DNA of 64,000 nt from Dehalogenimonas sp. WBC-2 (GTDB lineage: Bacteria > Chloroflexota > Dehalococcoidia > Dehalococcoidales > Dehalococcoidaceae). Under the pieces are notes generated by a model, which was not told where the DNA came from, searched no databases, and worked only from the letters and a program-made list of their open reading frames with translations. A program made the position numbers and the translations under genes. The DNA lies in NCBI GenBank assembly GCA_001005265.1, contig CP011392.1, positions 186,001-250,000 of the forward strand, in the 5' to 3' direction. This document shows, one piece after another, positions 25,488 to 34,413 of the stretch (positions are counted from its first letter, which is position 1; the number at the start of each line of letters is the position of its first letter).

Positions 25488-26312
25488 TTATTGACGATGC
25501 ATAACCAGAAGTGAGGTGGCCCCCTTGTTCAAGAGTTTGCGGGCGATGCTGCTTTCTGCCCATTCGGTGACTCGCGAATTGGTAACCATGGTCACCATAT
25601 CGACGTTCTGCTGGCAGGCAGCTTCATCTATGGCAACAGCGAAATCACTGGTTTCAGCTACTTTGATAGATACTTTGAGGCCTTCAAGCGAATTTGCTAT
25701 GCCCTCGAGATAGCTGACCAGGCTTTTCTTTTGCTTTTCAAGCGCTTCGGCAGGCTCACCCATAGGCTTGACCGCAGAGAATAGGACTATCTCCGCACCC
25801 AGTAGTTCGGCTATCTGCCTGGAGATGGGTAGGATTTGTTGGCTATAGGGCGTACCGTCCAGGGGTACCAGCAATTTACGAATCAGATCGCTACTTTCCT
25901 GGGACTGGCTGTCGCGGCGTACCAACAGAGTCGGGCATTTTGCCAGGCGAACTACATCGTCGACGATACTATCCATTGAAGGACTGGTGAATCCATGGGC
26001 CACCATGATAATCAAATCTATACTGTTATCGTTAATATAATCGCAAAGAGACGGAATAAAATCACCAAAGCGGTGTTCTGTTGTTACATGGAAATCCTGG
26101 GCAGCCCCTTCATGGCTCAAACTTTGACGAACCAGCTCTGCCCGTTTTTCCAGGTAGAGCCGGTGCATGCCATGAGATTTCCGGTGAGAGTCATCGCAGC
26201 TATGGAATAGAACAAGTTCAGAGCCCATTTTGCGCGCTAATTCCTCACCATAGGGTATTACGGCTTCCGCCATGTCGGAACCATCAAGAGGGAGCAGAAT
26301 GCGCTTGAACAT
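25488..26312 (-). CDS. Tandem-domain universal stress protein
   Basis: A 274-residue protein with two UspA domains. The first begins FKRILLPLDGSDMAEAVIPYG and ends around residue 140 (CPTLLVRRD). The second begins LIRKLLVPLDGTPYSQQIL and ends GATSLLVMHRQ. Domain 1 keeps DGS and an MVAHG loop; domain 2 has TNSRVTEWAESSIARKLL, close to the nucleotide-binding G-x9-G(S/T) region. Tandem Usp proteins often bind ATP in one half only. The start is ATG 26312, eight bases after GGAGG; an upstream in-frame TTG lies inside that ribosome site. No operon partner. Confidence 0.92.
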   Translation of the reverse strand: MFKRILLPLDGSDMAEAVIPYGEELARKMGSELVLFHSCDDSHRKSHGMHRLYLEKRAELVRQSLSHEGAAQDFHVTTEHRFGDFIPSLCDYINDNSIDLIIMVAHGFTSPSMDSIVDDVVRLAKCPTLLVRRDSQSQESSDLIRKLLVPLDGTPYSQQILPISRQIAELLGAEIVLFSAVKPMGEPAEALEKQKKSLVSYLEGIANSLEGLKVSIKVAETSDFAVAIDEAACQQNVDMVTMVTNSRVTEWAESSIARKLLNKGATSLLVMHRQ

Positions 26313-26569
26313 TTTAGCCTCCAATTCAAGAAATAAAAACCTTAGTTACCCATTTAATATACCATATCCGACAAGCTTCCTACGCGACTATCTTATTCTT
26401 TTTAGATCCTGTACTCATGAAATCATATATATTAACCGAGAATATTAAGTAGTTTTAAAATGCAAAACAAGTACTGATGTCTATAAAAACAAGTAGAAAT
26501 ACTAATATTCTAGCAGTGATTAATGTTGCGATAATAAGGTTTAGTTTGGGCGGATGAAATTGTTATCAG

Positions 26570-26791
26570 ATGCATCAACAAACACTTAAGCGAAAAAAGC
26601 AGCCCATGCTGCTGGTGTGCGCGAATTGCAACAAGATTAAAGATAGCTGGGGCAGGTGGTCTGATCCCGTTTTTAAGGCCAGTCTGCCGCTTGGTAGCGA
26701 CCAGTCTCATACTTACTGTCCGGATTGTCTGACAGAACTTTTTCCGAATTATGCCGCCGCTATTCTGAACAGGCAAAGACTGGTGCGCTGA
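26570..26791 (+). CDS. Small zinc-ribbon-like protein (two CxxC knuckles)
   Basis: A 73-residue protein with CANCNKIKDSWGRW and YCPDCLTELFP. The same pattern (C-x-x-C-K-K-I-R-D-x2-G-x-W ... I-C-P-x-C-x-x-x-L-Y-P) is widespread as a small appendix in two-component and PAS-containing signalling proteins, presumably a zinc site. Here it stands alone without a kinase or receiver domain. The start may be ATG 26570 or the internal ATG 12 codons later. The gene is isolated from its neighbours. Confidence 0.65.
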   Translation: MHQQTLKRKKQPMLLVCANCNKIKDSWGRWSDPVFKASLPLGSDQSHTYCPDCLTELFPNYAAAILNRQRLVR

Positions 26792-26900
26792 AAGCAAAGA
26801 CGGGATGGGGACAAAATAATTATCGGCATCAATTTAAGAATTTAAGTGCTCACAAGATGAATCCCCAATTATAAAGCAGTTTGTCTACCGCTTACTTAAA

Positions 26901-27284
26901 TTAGTTGTGACCGTGCTGGTGTTGATCCGAATGATCACAAACGCTGTCACCGTGGTCGCAAACGTTCTGACCAGTCGCCAGTGTATTGTTGAAGTGCGCA
27001 AGTACAGCTTTGGCAGGGTCTGACTCAACAACTCCCAAGACCACCTGGATATTCTGTCGCTCAAAGGCCAGACGCGGTCCCATGCCCATGCCCCCGGCTA
27101 AGACGATCTTCACACCTTTAGCCGCCAGCAGTTTGGGATTTCCACCGCAGTCGTGAGGTGTGACCGACATGGTTTCCTTATTAATGATACTACCTTTTTC
27201 GTCAATATCGACTAACATAAATTCGCTTGACTGTCCAAAATGTGCGGAAAGGCGTTCATCGATGACAGGTATAGCGTATTTCAT
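26901..27284 (-). CDS. NifX/NafY-type Fe-Mo cofactor-binding-like protein with His-rich tail
   Basis: A 127-residue protein of the dinitrogenase iron-molybdenum cofactor-binding family (RNase H-like fold): MKYAIPVIDERLSAHFGQS at the start and VKIVLAGGMGMGPRLAFER in the middle. Homologues outside nitrogen fixers probably bind metal clusters such as Fe-S or Mo species. The last 20 residues (CDHGDSVCDHSDQHQHGHN) are rich in His, Asp and Cys and look like a nickel, zinc or other metal store. No nif gene is nearby. GGAGAAAG precedes the ATG. Function is unknown; metal-cluster handling is the best inference. Confidence 0.85.
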   Translation of the reverse strand: MKYAIPVIDERLSAHFGQSSEFMLVDIDEKGSIINKETMSVTPHDCGGNPKLLAAKGVKIVLAGGMGMGPRLAFERQNIQVVLGVVESDPAKAVLAHFNNTLATGQNVCDHGDSVCDHSDQHQHGHN

Positions 27285-27522
27285 AATTCTTTCTCCGTTT
27301 GCTCATATATTATGGGCATACATTCATTACCATAAATGATAACAACTATTTCCAAGAGTGTCAAATAGCGGTATTATGTGAATGTGAATCTACTATACGT
27401 ATACGCATAAATGAAAAGAGTTAAGGACGACCATCGACAGACTTCCCGTTTTATCGGTATGGGCATGGTGAACGTATTACCGTATTCTGTCCACAGAGAA
27501 TTACATGAGACCAATGATAGTT

Positions 27523-28974
27523 CTAATAGCGGCGCCAGAATGACGGTACGAAGATGACCATGAGGGTGAAAAGTTCAAGGCGTCCCGCCAGCATCAGAAC
27601 TATTAATACGCCTTTACCCAGACTAGGGATCCAGGCAAAATTCTCGTAAGGTCCGACGCCGCCCAGGCCAGGGCCGATGTTGCTGAGTGCGGAAACGACG
27701 GAAGACAGCGCCGTTTCAATGTCCAACCCCAAAGCGCTCATGATCAAGAAGCCGCCCCAGAGTATAGCAAAGTAAATCACTGTAAGGCTGATGGTACGGG
27801 ATACCGTGGTTTCCTGGAGCACCATGTCACCGACCTTAAGCGGGATAACGGCGCTAGGGTTGAAAGCCTGGATGACGCGACGGTAAGAGTATTTGAAAAG
27901 CACCAGCACCCGGATGACCTTGAGGCCGCCGGCAGTAGAGCCAGCGGAACCGCCGACGACCATTAACATGAGCAACAGGGCCCGGCTAAAAGTCGGCCAA
28001 TCATTGAAGTTAGCCCCGGTGTAACCGGTGGTAGTCATGATGGTGGTGGCTGAGAATGTACCTTCCCGTAGGGCGTCAGCGAATGGAAGTACGTTGTTGG
28101 TCACCAGGTTCAGGGTGATTACCAATGACGCTACGGCCATGAGTCCGGCATAAAGCTGGAATTCAGGGTTCTTAAATAGTTTGCCGGGACGACGCTTCAT
28201 GACAAGGTAATAGAACAGAGCGTAGTTGATACCGGACAAAAACATGAAAAAATTAACGATAAGCTGGGCTGGAATATGGCCGTATTCTTCAATACTGAAG
28301 TCAACCGGGGCGAAGCCACCGGTAGGCACCGTGGTTAGGGAGATGTTAATGCTGTCAAAAATCGGCAGACCAGCCAGCACCAGTGAGACGAAACATAACA
28401 AGGTGAAAATAACGTATATTAGCCATAAGACCTTGGCGGTTTCACGGATGCGCGAGGTCATCCGTTCGCCCTTATCCCCTGTCATTTCGGCGTCCGCCAT
28501 CTGAGCGGCACCGATGCCTAACAGTGGAAACAGAGCGACGAAAAGCATGATGATACCCATACCGCCCAGCCATTGGGTCAAGGAGCGCCATAATAAAATA
28601 CCGTGATCCTGAGCGCCGATATTGTTCATAACGGTGGCGCCGGTGGTGGTGAAACCGCTCATGGTCTCAAAAAGGGCATCAAGGTAGGTCGGCAGCGCGC
28701 CGGAGAAGTAGTAAGGCAGGGCACCGAAGATGGTGACGCTGAACCAGGCACCGATGACGATGACGAAAACTTCCCGCTGAGAAGGCGCTTTACGGCCGTT
28801 GCGGGTCAGCAGGAACATGACAGCACCGCAAACAACAGTGATAACGGCGGCGGCGGCCAGCGCACCAGCGGCGGGTTCGCCTCCAATTATACTAAGTAAA
28901 GACGGCACGGCCATGGCGGCGCCAACAAGGCCTGTAACAAGTCCGACATAATGGGCGATGGCGATCAAATTCAT
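27523..28974 (-). CDS. trkH: Potassium uptake protein TrkH
   Basis: A 483-residue integral membrane protein of the TrkH/KtrB superfamily, with four M1-P-M2 repeats and selectivity-filter segments such as SGFTTTGATVM, TVPTGGFAP, TTTGYTG and SNIGPGLGG (each with the conserved filter Gly). About ten or more membrane helices. It transports potassium and is gated by a TrkA ring; the trkA gene ends 6 bases upstream of its start. The ATG at 28974 has little Shine-Dalgarno support, suggesting translational coupling. Confidence 0.94.
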   Translation of the reverse strand: MNLIAIAHYVGLVTGLVGAAMAVPSLLSIIGGEPAAGALAAAAVITVVCGAVMFLLTRNGRKAPSQREVFVIVIGAWFSVTIFGALPYYFSGALPTYLDALFETMSGFTTTGATVMNNIGAQDHGILLWRSLTQWLGGMGIIMLFVALFPLLGIGAAQMADAEMTGDKGERMTSRIRETAKVLWLIYVIFTLLCFVSLVLAGLPIFDSINISLTTVPTGGFAPVDFSIEEYGHIPAQLIVNFFMFLSGINYALFYYLVMKRRPGKLFKNPEFQLYAGLMAVASLVITLNLVTNNVLPFADALREGTFSATTIMTTTGYTGANFNDWPTFSRALLLMLMVVGGSAGSTAGGLKVIRVLVLFKYSYRRVIQAFNPSAVIPLKVGDMVLQETTVSRTISLTVIYFAILWGGFLIMSALGLDIETALSSVVSALSNIGPGLGGVGPYENFAWIPSLGKGVLIVLMLAGRLELFTLMVIFVPSFWRRY

Positions 28975-28980
28975 GACAGC

Positions 28981-30345
28981 CTACTTGAAAAACTTTTCCA
29001 CGGCAGGAATGGCAGCCAGTGTGGAAACAATGACGATATGATCCCCCGATTCAATGATACCATCATCAGGCGGCACAACGGCACGGCCGTTACGGATAAA
29101 AGCGGCGATTATGGCATCAGCAGGTAACTGGATGTCAGCGGCGGTCTTGCCGTTTACCTGGGCGGTGGGTGAAACGACGAATTCAATGGCTTCCAGGGTT
29201 GATTGCTCCAGTAGTGCGACGGCGATAGCACCGCCCCTGAGAACATAATGGGCGATCTTACGGGCGGCAATGATGGCCGGAGAGCCAGCCACATCAATAC
29301 CGGCAGCTTCGGCCAGCGGAATAAAGTCCGGCTTGTTGATAACGGCAAGAGTGCGGCTAACGCCAAGATTTTTAGCCAACAGGCTGGCCAGGATGTTAAG
29401 TTCATCGTTTTCGGTGACAGCAACGACGGCATCTGCGTTACCTATACCTTGTTCTACCAGAAAATCCCGGTCGGTGGCTTCACCCTGAAGAACAGTAGCG
29501 TGTTCCAGTTTGCCGGCAATCTCCTCAGCGCGCAGTTGGTCACGTTCCAGGATTTTTACCCGGACACCCCGGCGCAGTAATCCCTCAGCTACCAGACAGC
29601 CGATACGGCCGCCGCCGATGACGGCCACACTTTTGGCGGTGCGCTTGGTTATGGAAAAAAGACGCCCCAGACGTTCCAGTTGGTCGCCAGAAGCGGATAT
29701 ATAGATGGAATCTCCTTCTACAATAACTTCTTCCGGCCGGGCGATAACACCGCCGTCGGCGTGACCGATAGCCACGATGTGGAAAGGAATATCCGAGGTG
29801 ATTTCTGATAGTTTTTTATTGAACAGCTTCGGATCTTCCAATTTGAATTCCCTAAGCTGAACTACGCCGTCGCCAAATTGTTCTGCGGGAGTGGAGTAAA
29901 AACCAGCCAGGATTGATAATATTTCGGCCGCCATTTCAGCTTCAGGATTGATGAAAATATCAATACCCAGGCTTTTGGGACGAACGATGCGGCGGGTGGC
30001 GCTGGGGCCTTTGGCTGGCAACTGAAAATAACCGGTATAGTCAGGGTTACGGATACGCGCGGCGGTGCGTACTGCGCCCATTTCCTTGGCGATGAAACAG
30101 ATGACCATGTTTGTTTCGTCAGAATCGGTGACGGCCAGCACCAAGTCGGCGCGTTGAGCTTCTGCCTCACGAAGGATACGGGGAGTAGCGGCGTTTCCTT
30201 TGATGGCACGGACGTCAAGGTGACGCCGAATTTCTTCTATTGAGGCGACAGATTCCTCAATAACAACGACGTCATGGTTCTCCACCGATAGAAGCGAGGC
30301 GATGTTAGAGCCGACAACTCCGCCACCGGCAATGATGATATACAT
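28981..30345 (-). CDS. trkA: Trk system potassium transport regulator TrkA (two RCK units)
   Basis: A 454-residue peripheral membrane protein with duplicated architecture: TrkA-N (1-130; AGGGVVGSNIASLL), TrkA-C (about 140-225), second TrkA-N (230-365; VIGGGRIGCLVAEGL) and second TrkA-C (370-454). The ring binds NAD(H) and nucleotides to gate TrkH, the next gene. The ATG follows directly on the stop codon of a possible 53-residue upstream ORF. The operon is driven by a good promoter about 210 bases upstream. Confidence 0.95.
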   Translation of the reverse strand: MYIIIAGGGVVGSNIASLLSVENHDVVVIEESVASIEEIRRHLDVRAIKGNAATPRILREAEAQRADLVLAVTDSDETNMVICFIAKEMGAVRTAARIRNPDYTGYFQLPAKGPSATRRIVRPKSLGIDIFINPEAEMAAEILSILAGFYSTPAEQFGDGVVQLREFKLEDPKLFNKKLSEITSDIPFHIVAIGHADGGVIARPEEVIVEGDSIYISASGDQLERLGRLFSITKRTAKSVAVIGGGRIGCLVAEGLLRRGVRVKILERDQLRAEEIAGKLEHATVLQGEATDRDFLVEQGIGNADAVVAVTENDELNILASLLAKNLGVSRTLAVINKPDFIPLAEAAGIDVAGSPAIIAARKIAHYVLRGGAIAVALLEQSTLEAIEFVVSPTAQVNGKTAADIQLPADAIIAAFIRNGRAVVPPDDGIIESGDHIVIVSTLAAIPAVEKFFK

Positions 30346-30507
30346 CTACCTTGTTCCTGGCGATCTCCCTAGATGGAACCGGGACGCGAGTGCGTTCATG
30401 AGTCCGGATAATTTACCGTGATGACGCCGAGAAACCCGGATGACTCTATCACCGGGGCGGCTATGAGTGGGGGATTGAGATTGCGGACTGGTTAATTCTG
30501 CTTTCAT
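30346..30507 (-). CDS. Possible 53-residue basic protein abutting trkA
   Basis: An ORF beginning MKAELTSPQSQSPTHSRPGD and ending HLGRSPGTR, whose TAG is immediately followed by the trkA ATG. An AAGAGGG lies just ahead of its ATG, a rather tight spacing. It starts about 45 bases after the predicted transcription start, so it would be the first thing translated from the trkAH mRNA. The product is rich in Arg, Ser, His and Pro, with no membrane segment. It may be a small regulatory protein, a translation-coupling leader, or a chance ORF inside an untranslated leader. I recognise no family. Confidence 0.4.
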   Translation of the reverse strand: MKAELTSPQSQSPTHSRPGDRVIRVSRRHHGKLSGLMNALASRFHLGRSPGTR

Positions 30508-30556
30508 GACCCTCTTAATTTATGGTGCCAAGCACCATTCAATCAACTGAAGGCGC

Positions 30557-30585
30557 ATTTTAGGCTTAAACTTGGGCGCTGTCAA
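30557..30585 (-). promoter_or_regulatory. Promoter of the trkA-trkH operon
   Basis: Minus strand TTGACA (30585-30580), a 17-base spacer and TAAAAT (30562-30557). A small hairpin GGTGC-TTG-GCACC lies in the early leader. Confidence 0.75.
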
Positions 30586-30674
30586 TTCTTTTTTGCTTCA
30601 AGAGCTGTAGAACCAATAAGTCTGAATCTAATGTAACACAAGTTGACTTCAATATAAAATAATGCAACCGTAAT

Positions 30675-31673
30675 TCATCTCCCGTTCTTATGCTCATCGG
30701 ACTTGCGGTGAGGCGAAAGAGGACAGGCACCGGGTTCAAGAGTGCACGGCAGGCCACCGGGAGCGCAAGAGCGGCATTCTATCTGCAACGTGGTATGGGA
30801 GATGCTATAGCGCTCTGTCAGCATTTTTTCAACGGAGGACCGGATATGGGCTGTTTCCGATGTCAGCCGGTCGGCAATGACGATATGGCTGGACAGAGCG
30901 TGAAGTTGGGGCGTCAGACTCCAGACATGCAGATCATGGATTTCTTCAACACCGGGGATGGAACGCAAGGTTGCGGTCAGCTCTTCCAGGCGGATATGGG
31001 AGGGTGTAGCCTCAAGGAGCACGGCAACAGCCTCTGAGAGGATTCCCCAGGCCGAAATGGCGATTATGAGGGCGATGATAACGCTGACTATGGCATCGGC
31101 GGCGGCGAAGCCGGTGAACATGATGATCAGCGCTCCGATAATGACGCCAACGGAGGCCAGGGCGTCACCGAGGACGTGCCAGAAGGCACTTTTAATGTTC
31201 AGATTGTCTTTCTGCGCTTCCCGCAGCCAGAAAGCAACAACCAGATTGGCGATAAGACCTGCGGCGGCTACCAGCAGCATGACGGGGCTGTCTACTTCAA
31301 GAGGTGTCTGTAAGCGCTTAACCGCCTCATAGATGATGAATCCAGCGATGCCGAAGATGGCTACGGCATTGACCATGGCGACTACCACCCCTAACCTGTG
31401 GTAGCCGAAAGTCATGCGATGATTGGCGGGGCGTTGTGCCTGCCGCAAGGCGTAAGCTGAAAGTGACAGGGCTACAATATCGGCAAAAACATGACCCGCG
31501 TCAGATAAAAGGGCCAGACTGTTAGAAACCAGACCGCCAGTGACTTCAGCGGCAAGGATGAAGCATGAGATAATGATGCCCAGTTTCAGGCGGCTGCCGG
31601 TGCTGGGATGGGTGTGCTGGTGCATATTGGCGCTCACTTGTATTATGGACGGTTGTTTTTTTGACTCCGCCAT
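30675..31673 (-). CDS. Cation diffusion facilitator (zinc/cobalt/cadmium exporter)
   Basis: A 332-residue CDF transporter with six membrane helices. Metal-site residues are in LLSDAGHVFADIVALS (TM2) and WHVLGDALASVGV (TM5). A His-containing N terminus (MHQHTHP) precedes TM1, and the cytosolic C-terminal domain follows (EIHDLHVWSLTPQLHALSSHI). Beyond the usual end there is a cysteine- and histidine-bearing tail (CRSCAPGG...CTLEPGACPLSPH), an extra potential metal site. It would export divalent metals by proton antiport. Transcribed divergently from the DUF47-pit pair. Confidence 0.94.
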   Translation of the reverse strand: MAESKKQPSIIQVSANMHQHTHPSTGSRLKLGIIISCFILAAEVTGGLVSNSLALLSDAGHVFADIVALSLSAYALRQAQRPANHRMTFGYHRLGVVVAMVNAVAIFGIAGFIIYEAVKRLQTPLEVDSPVMLLVAAAGLIANLVVAFWLREAQKDNLNIKSAFWHVLGDALASVGVIIGALIIMFTGFAAADAIVSVIIALIIAISAWGILSEAVAVLLEATPSHIRLEELTATLRSIPGVEEIHDLHVWSLTPQLHALSSHIVIADRLTSETAHIRSSVEKMLTERYSISHTTLQIECRSCAPGGLPCTLEPGACPLSPHRKSDEHKNGR

Positions 31674-31724
31674 ACTATCATAACAATAATTCTGGATTTG
31701 TCTAATCTACAACTGGAGATATAC

Positions 31725-32351
31725 GTGGTTAAACTTTCCTTTATGCCCCGGGAAGAAAAATTCTTTGACCTTATTGAGGCCGGTGCGGCAAACGCGGTGC
31801 GTATCGCTGAGGCACTTAAAGATCTGGTTGAGGATTGGCGGGATGTCTCTGAAAAAGTGTCCAGGATAGCAGAACTGGAACATGCCGGAGATTCTGTTAC
31901 CCATCAGATTATCGCCATGCTGCACCGCAGCTTTGTCACGCCGTTTGACCGGGAGGATATTGCCTTACTGGCTCACTCAATGGATGATGTGACCGATTTT
32001 ATCCATTCTGCCGCGGACTATATGTTGCTTTATAAAGTGGGCGAACCGGGGCCCAGGGTGCGGGTTTTGGCAGATGTCATCGTGGCGGCCACCAAGGAAA
32101 TCGCTGCCGCGGCGCCAAAGCTGCGCAAAACAGCTACCATGAAAAATCTTCTGGAGCATTGCATCGAGATCAACCGCTTGGAAAATCAGGCGGACCAAAT
32201 ATTCCGGGCGGCGCTGGTGGATCTTTTTGAAGAACATGACATGGCCAATGTTATTAAGTGGCGTGAAATCTATGAAGCCATGGAAAGCGCCACTGACCGC
32301 TGTGAGGATGTGGCCAATGTCTTTGAGGGAGTAGCGCTCAAGAATGCCTGA
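31725..32351 (+). CDS. DUF47 family (PhoU-like) phosphate transport accessory protein
   Basis: A 208-residue helical PhoU-fold protein: MPREEKFFDLIEAGAANAV at the N terminus, a central segment with FDREDIALLAHSMDDVTDFIH (metal-binding E/D-x3-D pattern), and IKWREIYEAMESATDRCEDVANV near the end. All three are classic for the DUF47 partner of PiT transporters. I prefer GTG 31725, which has GGAG six bases upstream, over TTG 31698. The gene overlaps pit by 8 bases. The protein probably regulates the transporter in the cytosol, as PhoU does for Pst. Confidence 0.92.
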   Translation: MVKLSFMPREEKFFDLIEAGAANAVRIAEALKDLVEDWRDVSEKVSRIAELEHAGDSVTHQIIAMLHRSFVTPFDREDIALLAHSMDDVTDFIHSAADYMLLYKVGEPGPRVRVLADVIVAATKEIAAAAPKLRKTATMKNLLEHCIEINRLENQADQIFRAALVDLFEEHDMANVIKWREIYEAMESATDRCEDVANVFEGVALKNA

Positions 32352-33342
32352 TGCCTCGTTGGGCCTTTTAATACTGGTTATCGTGCTGGCTATCGGGCTT
32401 GGTTTTGTTAACGGTATGAATGATGCCGCCAATGCCATTGCTACCGTTGTTGGCAGCAGGGTATTGTCTCCCCGGGTTGCTGTTGTAGTTGCGGCTTTTG
32501 CCAACCTGGCCGGGGCGGCCACGGGAACGGCAGTGGCGGCAACTATCGGTAAAGGTATTCTTCATCCTGAATTTGTGACCTTTAATGTGATAATTGCGGC
32601 GCTGGCGGCTATTGTAATCTGGGGCGGTGCCGCGACATATTTCGGATTGCCTATCAGCCTGACGCACGGACTGGTGTCCGGTTTGGCGTTCGCCGGGTTG
32701 GCAGTGGCCGGGTTTGACGGTGTCAACTGGGCAATCCTGGGGCGTATCGTTACGGCGGTGGTGTCAGCACCGGTGCTGGGTTTCATCGGGGCCTTTTTCT
32801 TGATGCTGGTAGTATACTGGTTATTCAAAGACAGTTTGCCGGCACGGCTGCGTAACATCTTTTCCAACGGGCAGGTGCTCTCCTCCGCGTTTATGGCTTA
32901 TACTCACGGCAAGAATGACGGCCAGATGCCGATAGGTATTATTACCATGGCATTGGTCATTTATACTGGCAACACCGGCCTGTGGGACGGCATTCCGTGG
33001 TGGGTTATTATCGTATCGGCGGCGGCCATCAGTTCCGGTACTGCCATTGGCGGCTGGCGGGTGATGAAAACCCTGGGGTTCCGGGTAACCAACCTGAAAC
33101 CGGCTCAGGGTTTTGTGGCCCAAACAGCAGCAGCCAGTGTCATAGAACTGGCTTCAAATTTAGGTATCCCGGTCAGTACAACGCATGCCATGAGCGCCTC
33201 TATCATGGGCGTGGGGGCCACCCGGCGGTTCTCAGCGGTGCGCTGGAGTGTGGCAGGTAATATCCTGACGGCCTGGCTGGTGACATTTCCTATTTGCGGT
33301 GCCATTGCCTTTGCCATGGCTTCTTTGTTGAAACTGTTTTAG
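32344..33342 (+). CDS. pit: Low-affinity inorganic phosphate transporter (PiT family)
   Basis: A 332-residue membrane protein with about ten helices and the two PiT signatures: GMNDAANAIATVVGSRVLSP near residue 22 and its C-terminal counterpart HGKNDGQMPIGII, plus GIPVSTTHAMSASIMGVGA. It imports phosphate as a metal-phosphate complex or with protons. Its ATG lies inside the end of the DUF47 gene, so expression is coupled. Confidence 0.95.
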   Translation: MPDASLGLLILVIVLAIGLGFVNGMNDAANAIATVVGSRVLSPRVAVVVAAFANLAGAATGTAVAATIGKGILHPEFVTFNVIIAALAAIVIWGGAATYFGLPISLTHGLVSGLAFAGLAVAGFDGVNWAILGRIVTAVVSAPVLGFIGAFFLMLVVYWLFKDSLPARLRNIFSNGQVLSSAFMAYTHGKNDGQMPIGIITMALVIYTGNTGLWDGIPWWVIIVSAAAISSGTAIGGWRVMKTLGFRVTNLKPAQGFVAQTAAASVIELASNLGIPVSTTHAMSASIMGVGATRRFSAVRWSVAGNILTAWLVTFPICGAIAFAMASLLKLF

Positions 33343-33374
33343 CGACAGTATGATCTGTGGGCTTTCGGGGAGTG

Positions 33375-33986
33375 TTAAAGAATAATACACCTGGGAATGG
33401 TCCGCGACTTTTCAGCAGTGATAACGGCCGAAATCTCACTTACCGCCTGGTCTATCTTGTCTTCATGATTAACTACGAAGTAATCAAACATCTTTAATTG
33501 GCCGAGTTCCTTTGGTGCGGTATCCAGCCGGCGTTTCAATGTTTCCGGCGATTCGGTGAGCCGTCTCGAAAGACGCCTGGTAAGTTCCTCAAGTGATGGC
33601 GGCAGAAGGAAAATGAAAACTGCCTCAGGGGTGATCTTTTTAATAGTGGCAGCACCCTGGACATCAACCTTGACCACAACATCTTGGCCCTTGTTTAAAG
33701 CACTCCGCACCGGTGCTTTGGGGACACCGTAGTAATTGCCGTAGACTTCTGCCCATTCTAACAGTTCATCCTGGTCAATCAGCTTTTTGAAGTCTTCCGG
33801 GCTGGAGAAGTGGTAGTCTAACCCGTCCTGTTCGCCGGGACGCTGAGCCCGGGTGGTGACGGTGGTGACATATCTTAAAGGTAAACGGCTTGATTTCATC
33901 CGTCCCAGTACCGCGTCTTTACCTACGCCGGAAGGGCCGGATAATACCACCAGCAAAGGAGAAGGTACCGGTGGACTAAAGCTCAA
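33375..33986 (-). CDS. gmk: Guanylate kinase
   Basis: A protein of about 203 residues converting GMP and ATP to GDP and ADP. The P-loop reads [13 protein letters not shown]: the usual Ser/Thr after GK is Asp, a change that I believe also occurs in relatives. GMP-binding residues are visible ([22 protein letters not shown]) and the lid includes [18 protein letters not shown]. The open frame runs to TTG 34028. TTG 33986, preceded by GAGG and overlapping the remA stop by 11 bases, is the best start; ATG 34004 is possible. RemA-gmk adjacency is common in Firmicutes and Chloroflexota. Confidence 0.93.
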   Translation of the reverse strand: MSFSPPVPSPLLVVLSGPSGVGKDAVLGRMKSSRLPLRYVTTVTTRAQRPGEQDGLDYHFSSPEDFKKLIDQDELLEWAEVYGNYYGVPKAPVRSALNKGQDVVVKVDVQGAATIKKITPEAVFIFLLPPSLEELTRRLSRRLTESPETLKRRLDTAPKELGQLKMFDYFVVNHEDKIDQAVSEISAVITAEKSRTIPRCIIL

Positions 33987-34263
33987 GCGGAACCTCGGCG
34001 ACATCAGTTCTAACCGCGCCGCGACCAATGGATACCCGGCCGGTGATGGTCTCCGGCGCCAGAGCTGCCAGCACTACATGACCAGAATCTATGAAAATAA
34101 CCGCCTTGGTCTTGCGGCCGTTGGTCATGTCAATCAGGACACCTTTGTTGCGGCTTTCCTGAATAATACGTTTGATGGGGGCGGAACCGGGAGGGGCGAT
34201 GGCAATCAACCGGTTCATCGCCAGAATATTACTGAAACCAATGTGGACGAGTTCAATTGCCAT
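33976..34263 (-). CDS. remA: DUF370/RemA-like DNA-binding regulator
   Basis: A 95-residue protein closely matching the RemA/DUF370 family: [39 protein letters not shown] and [20 protein letters not shown]. In Bacillus RemA is a DNA-binding activator of matrix and osmoprotection genes. The start is ATG 34263 (a 6-codon upstream extension to 34281 is unlikely). The 3' end overlaps gmk by 11 bases. In lineages without a biofilm matrix operon its target is unknown. Confidence 0.9.
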   Translation of the reverse strand: MAIELVHIGFSNILAMNRLIAIAPPGSAPIKRIIQESRNKGVLIDMTNGRKTKAVIFIDSGHVVLAALAPETITGRVSIGRGAVRTDVAEVPLEL

Positions 34264-34413
34264 ATTCTGCCTCTTCGACACTTAGGAATGTTGGGATATT
34301 CTATACCTGAAACCTGATCTGTGGCAACCTTGCAATAAGCATCGCTCCGGTTAATTTATGAATTTGCATATCGCGGTGCTAGAATTATTCTAGCTAATAA
34401 ATGGAGGTAGCCG

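Noticed and set aside
30346-30585. c-di-AMP (ydaO-type) riboswitch in the trkA leader
   Set aside because: Potassium genes often carry one, but I could not find its conserved core sequences; a short ORF and one small hairpin are all I see.
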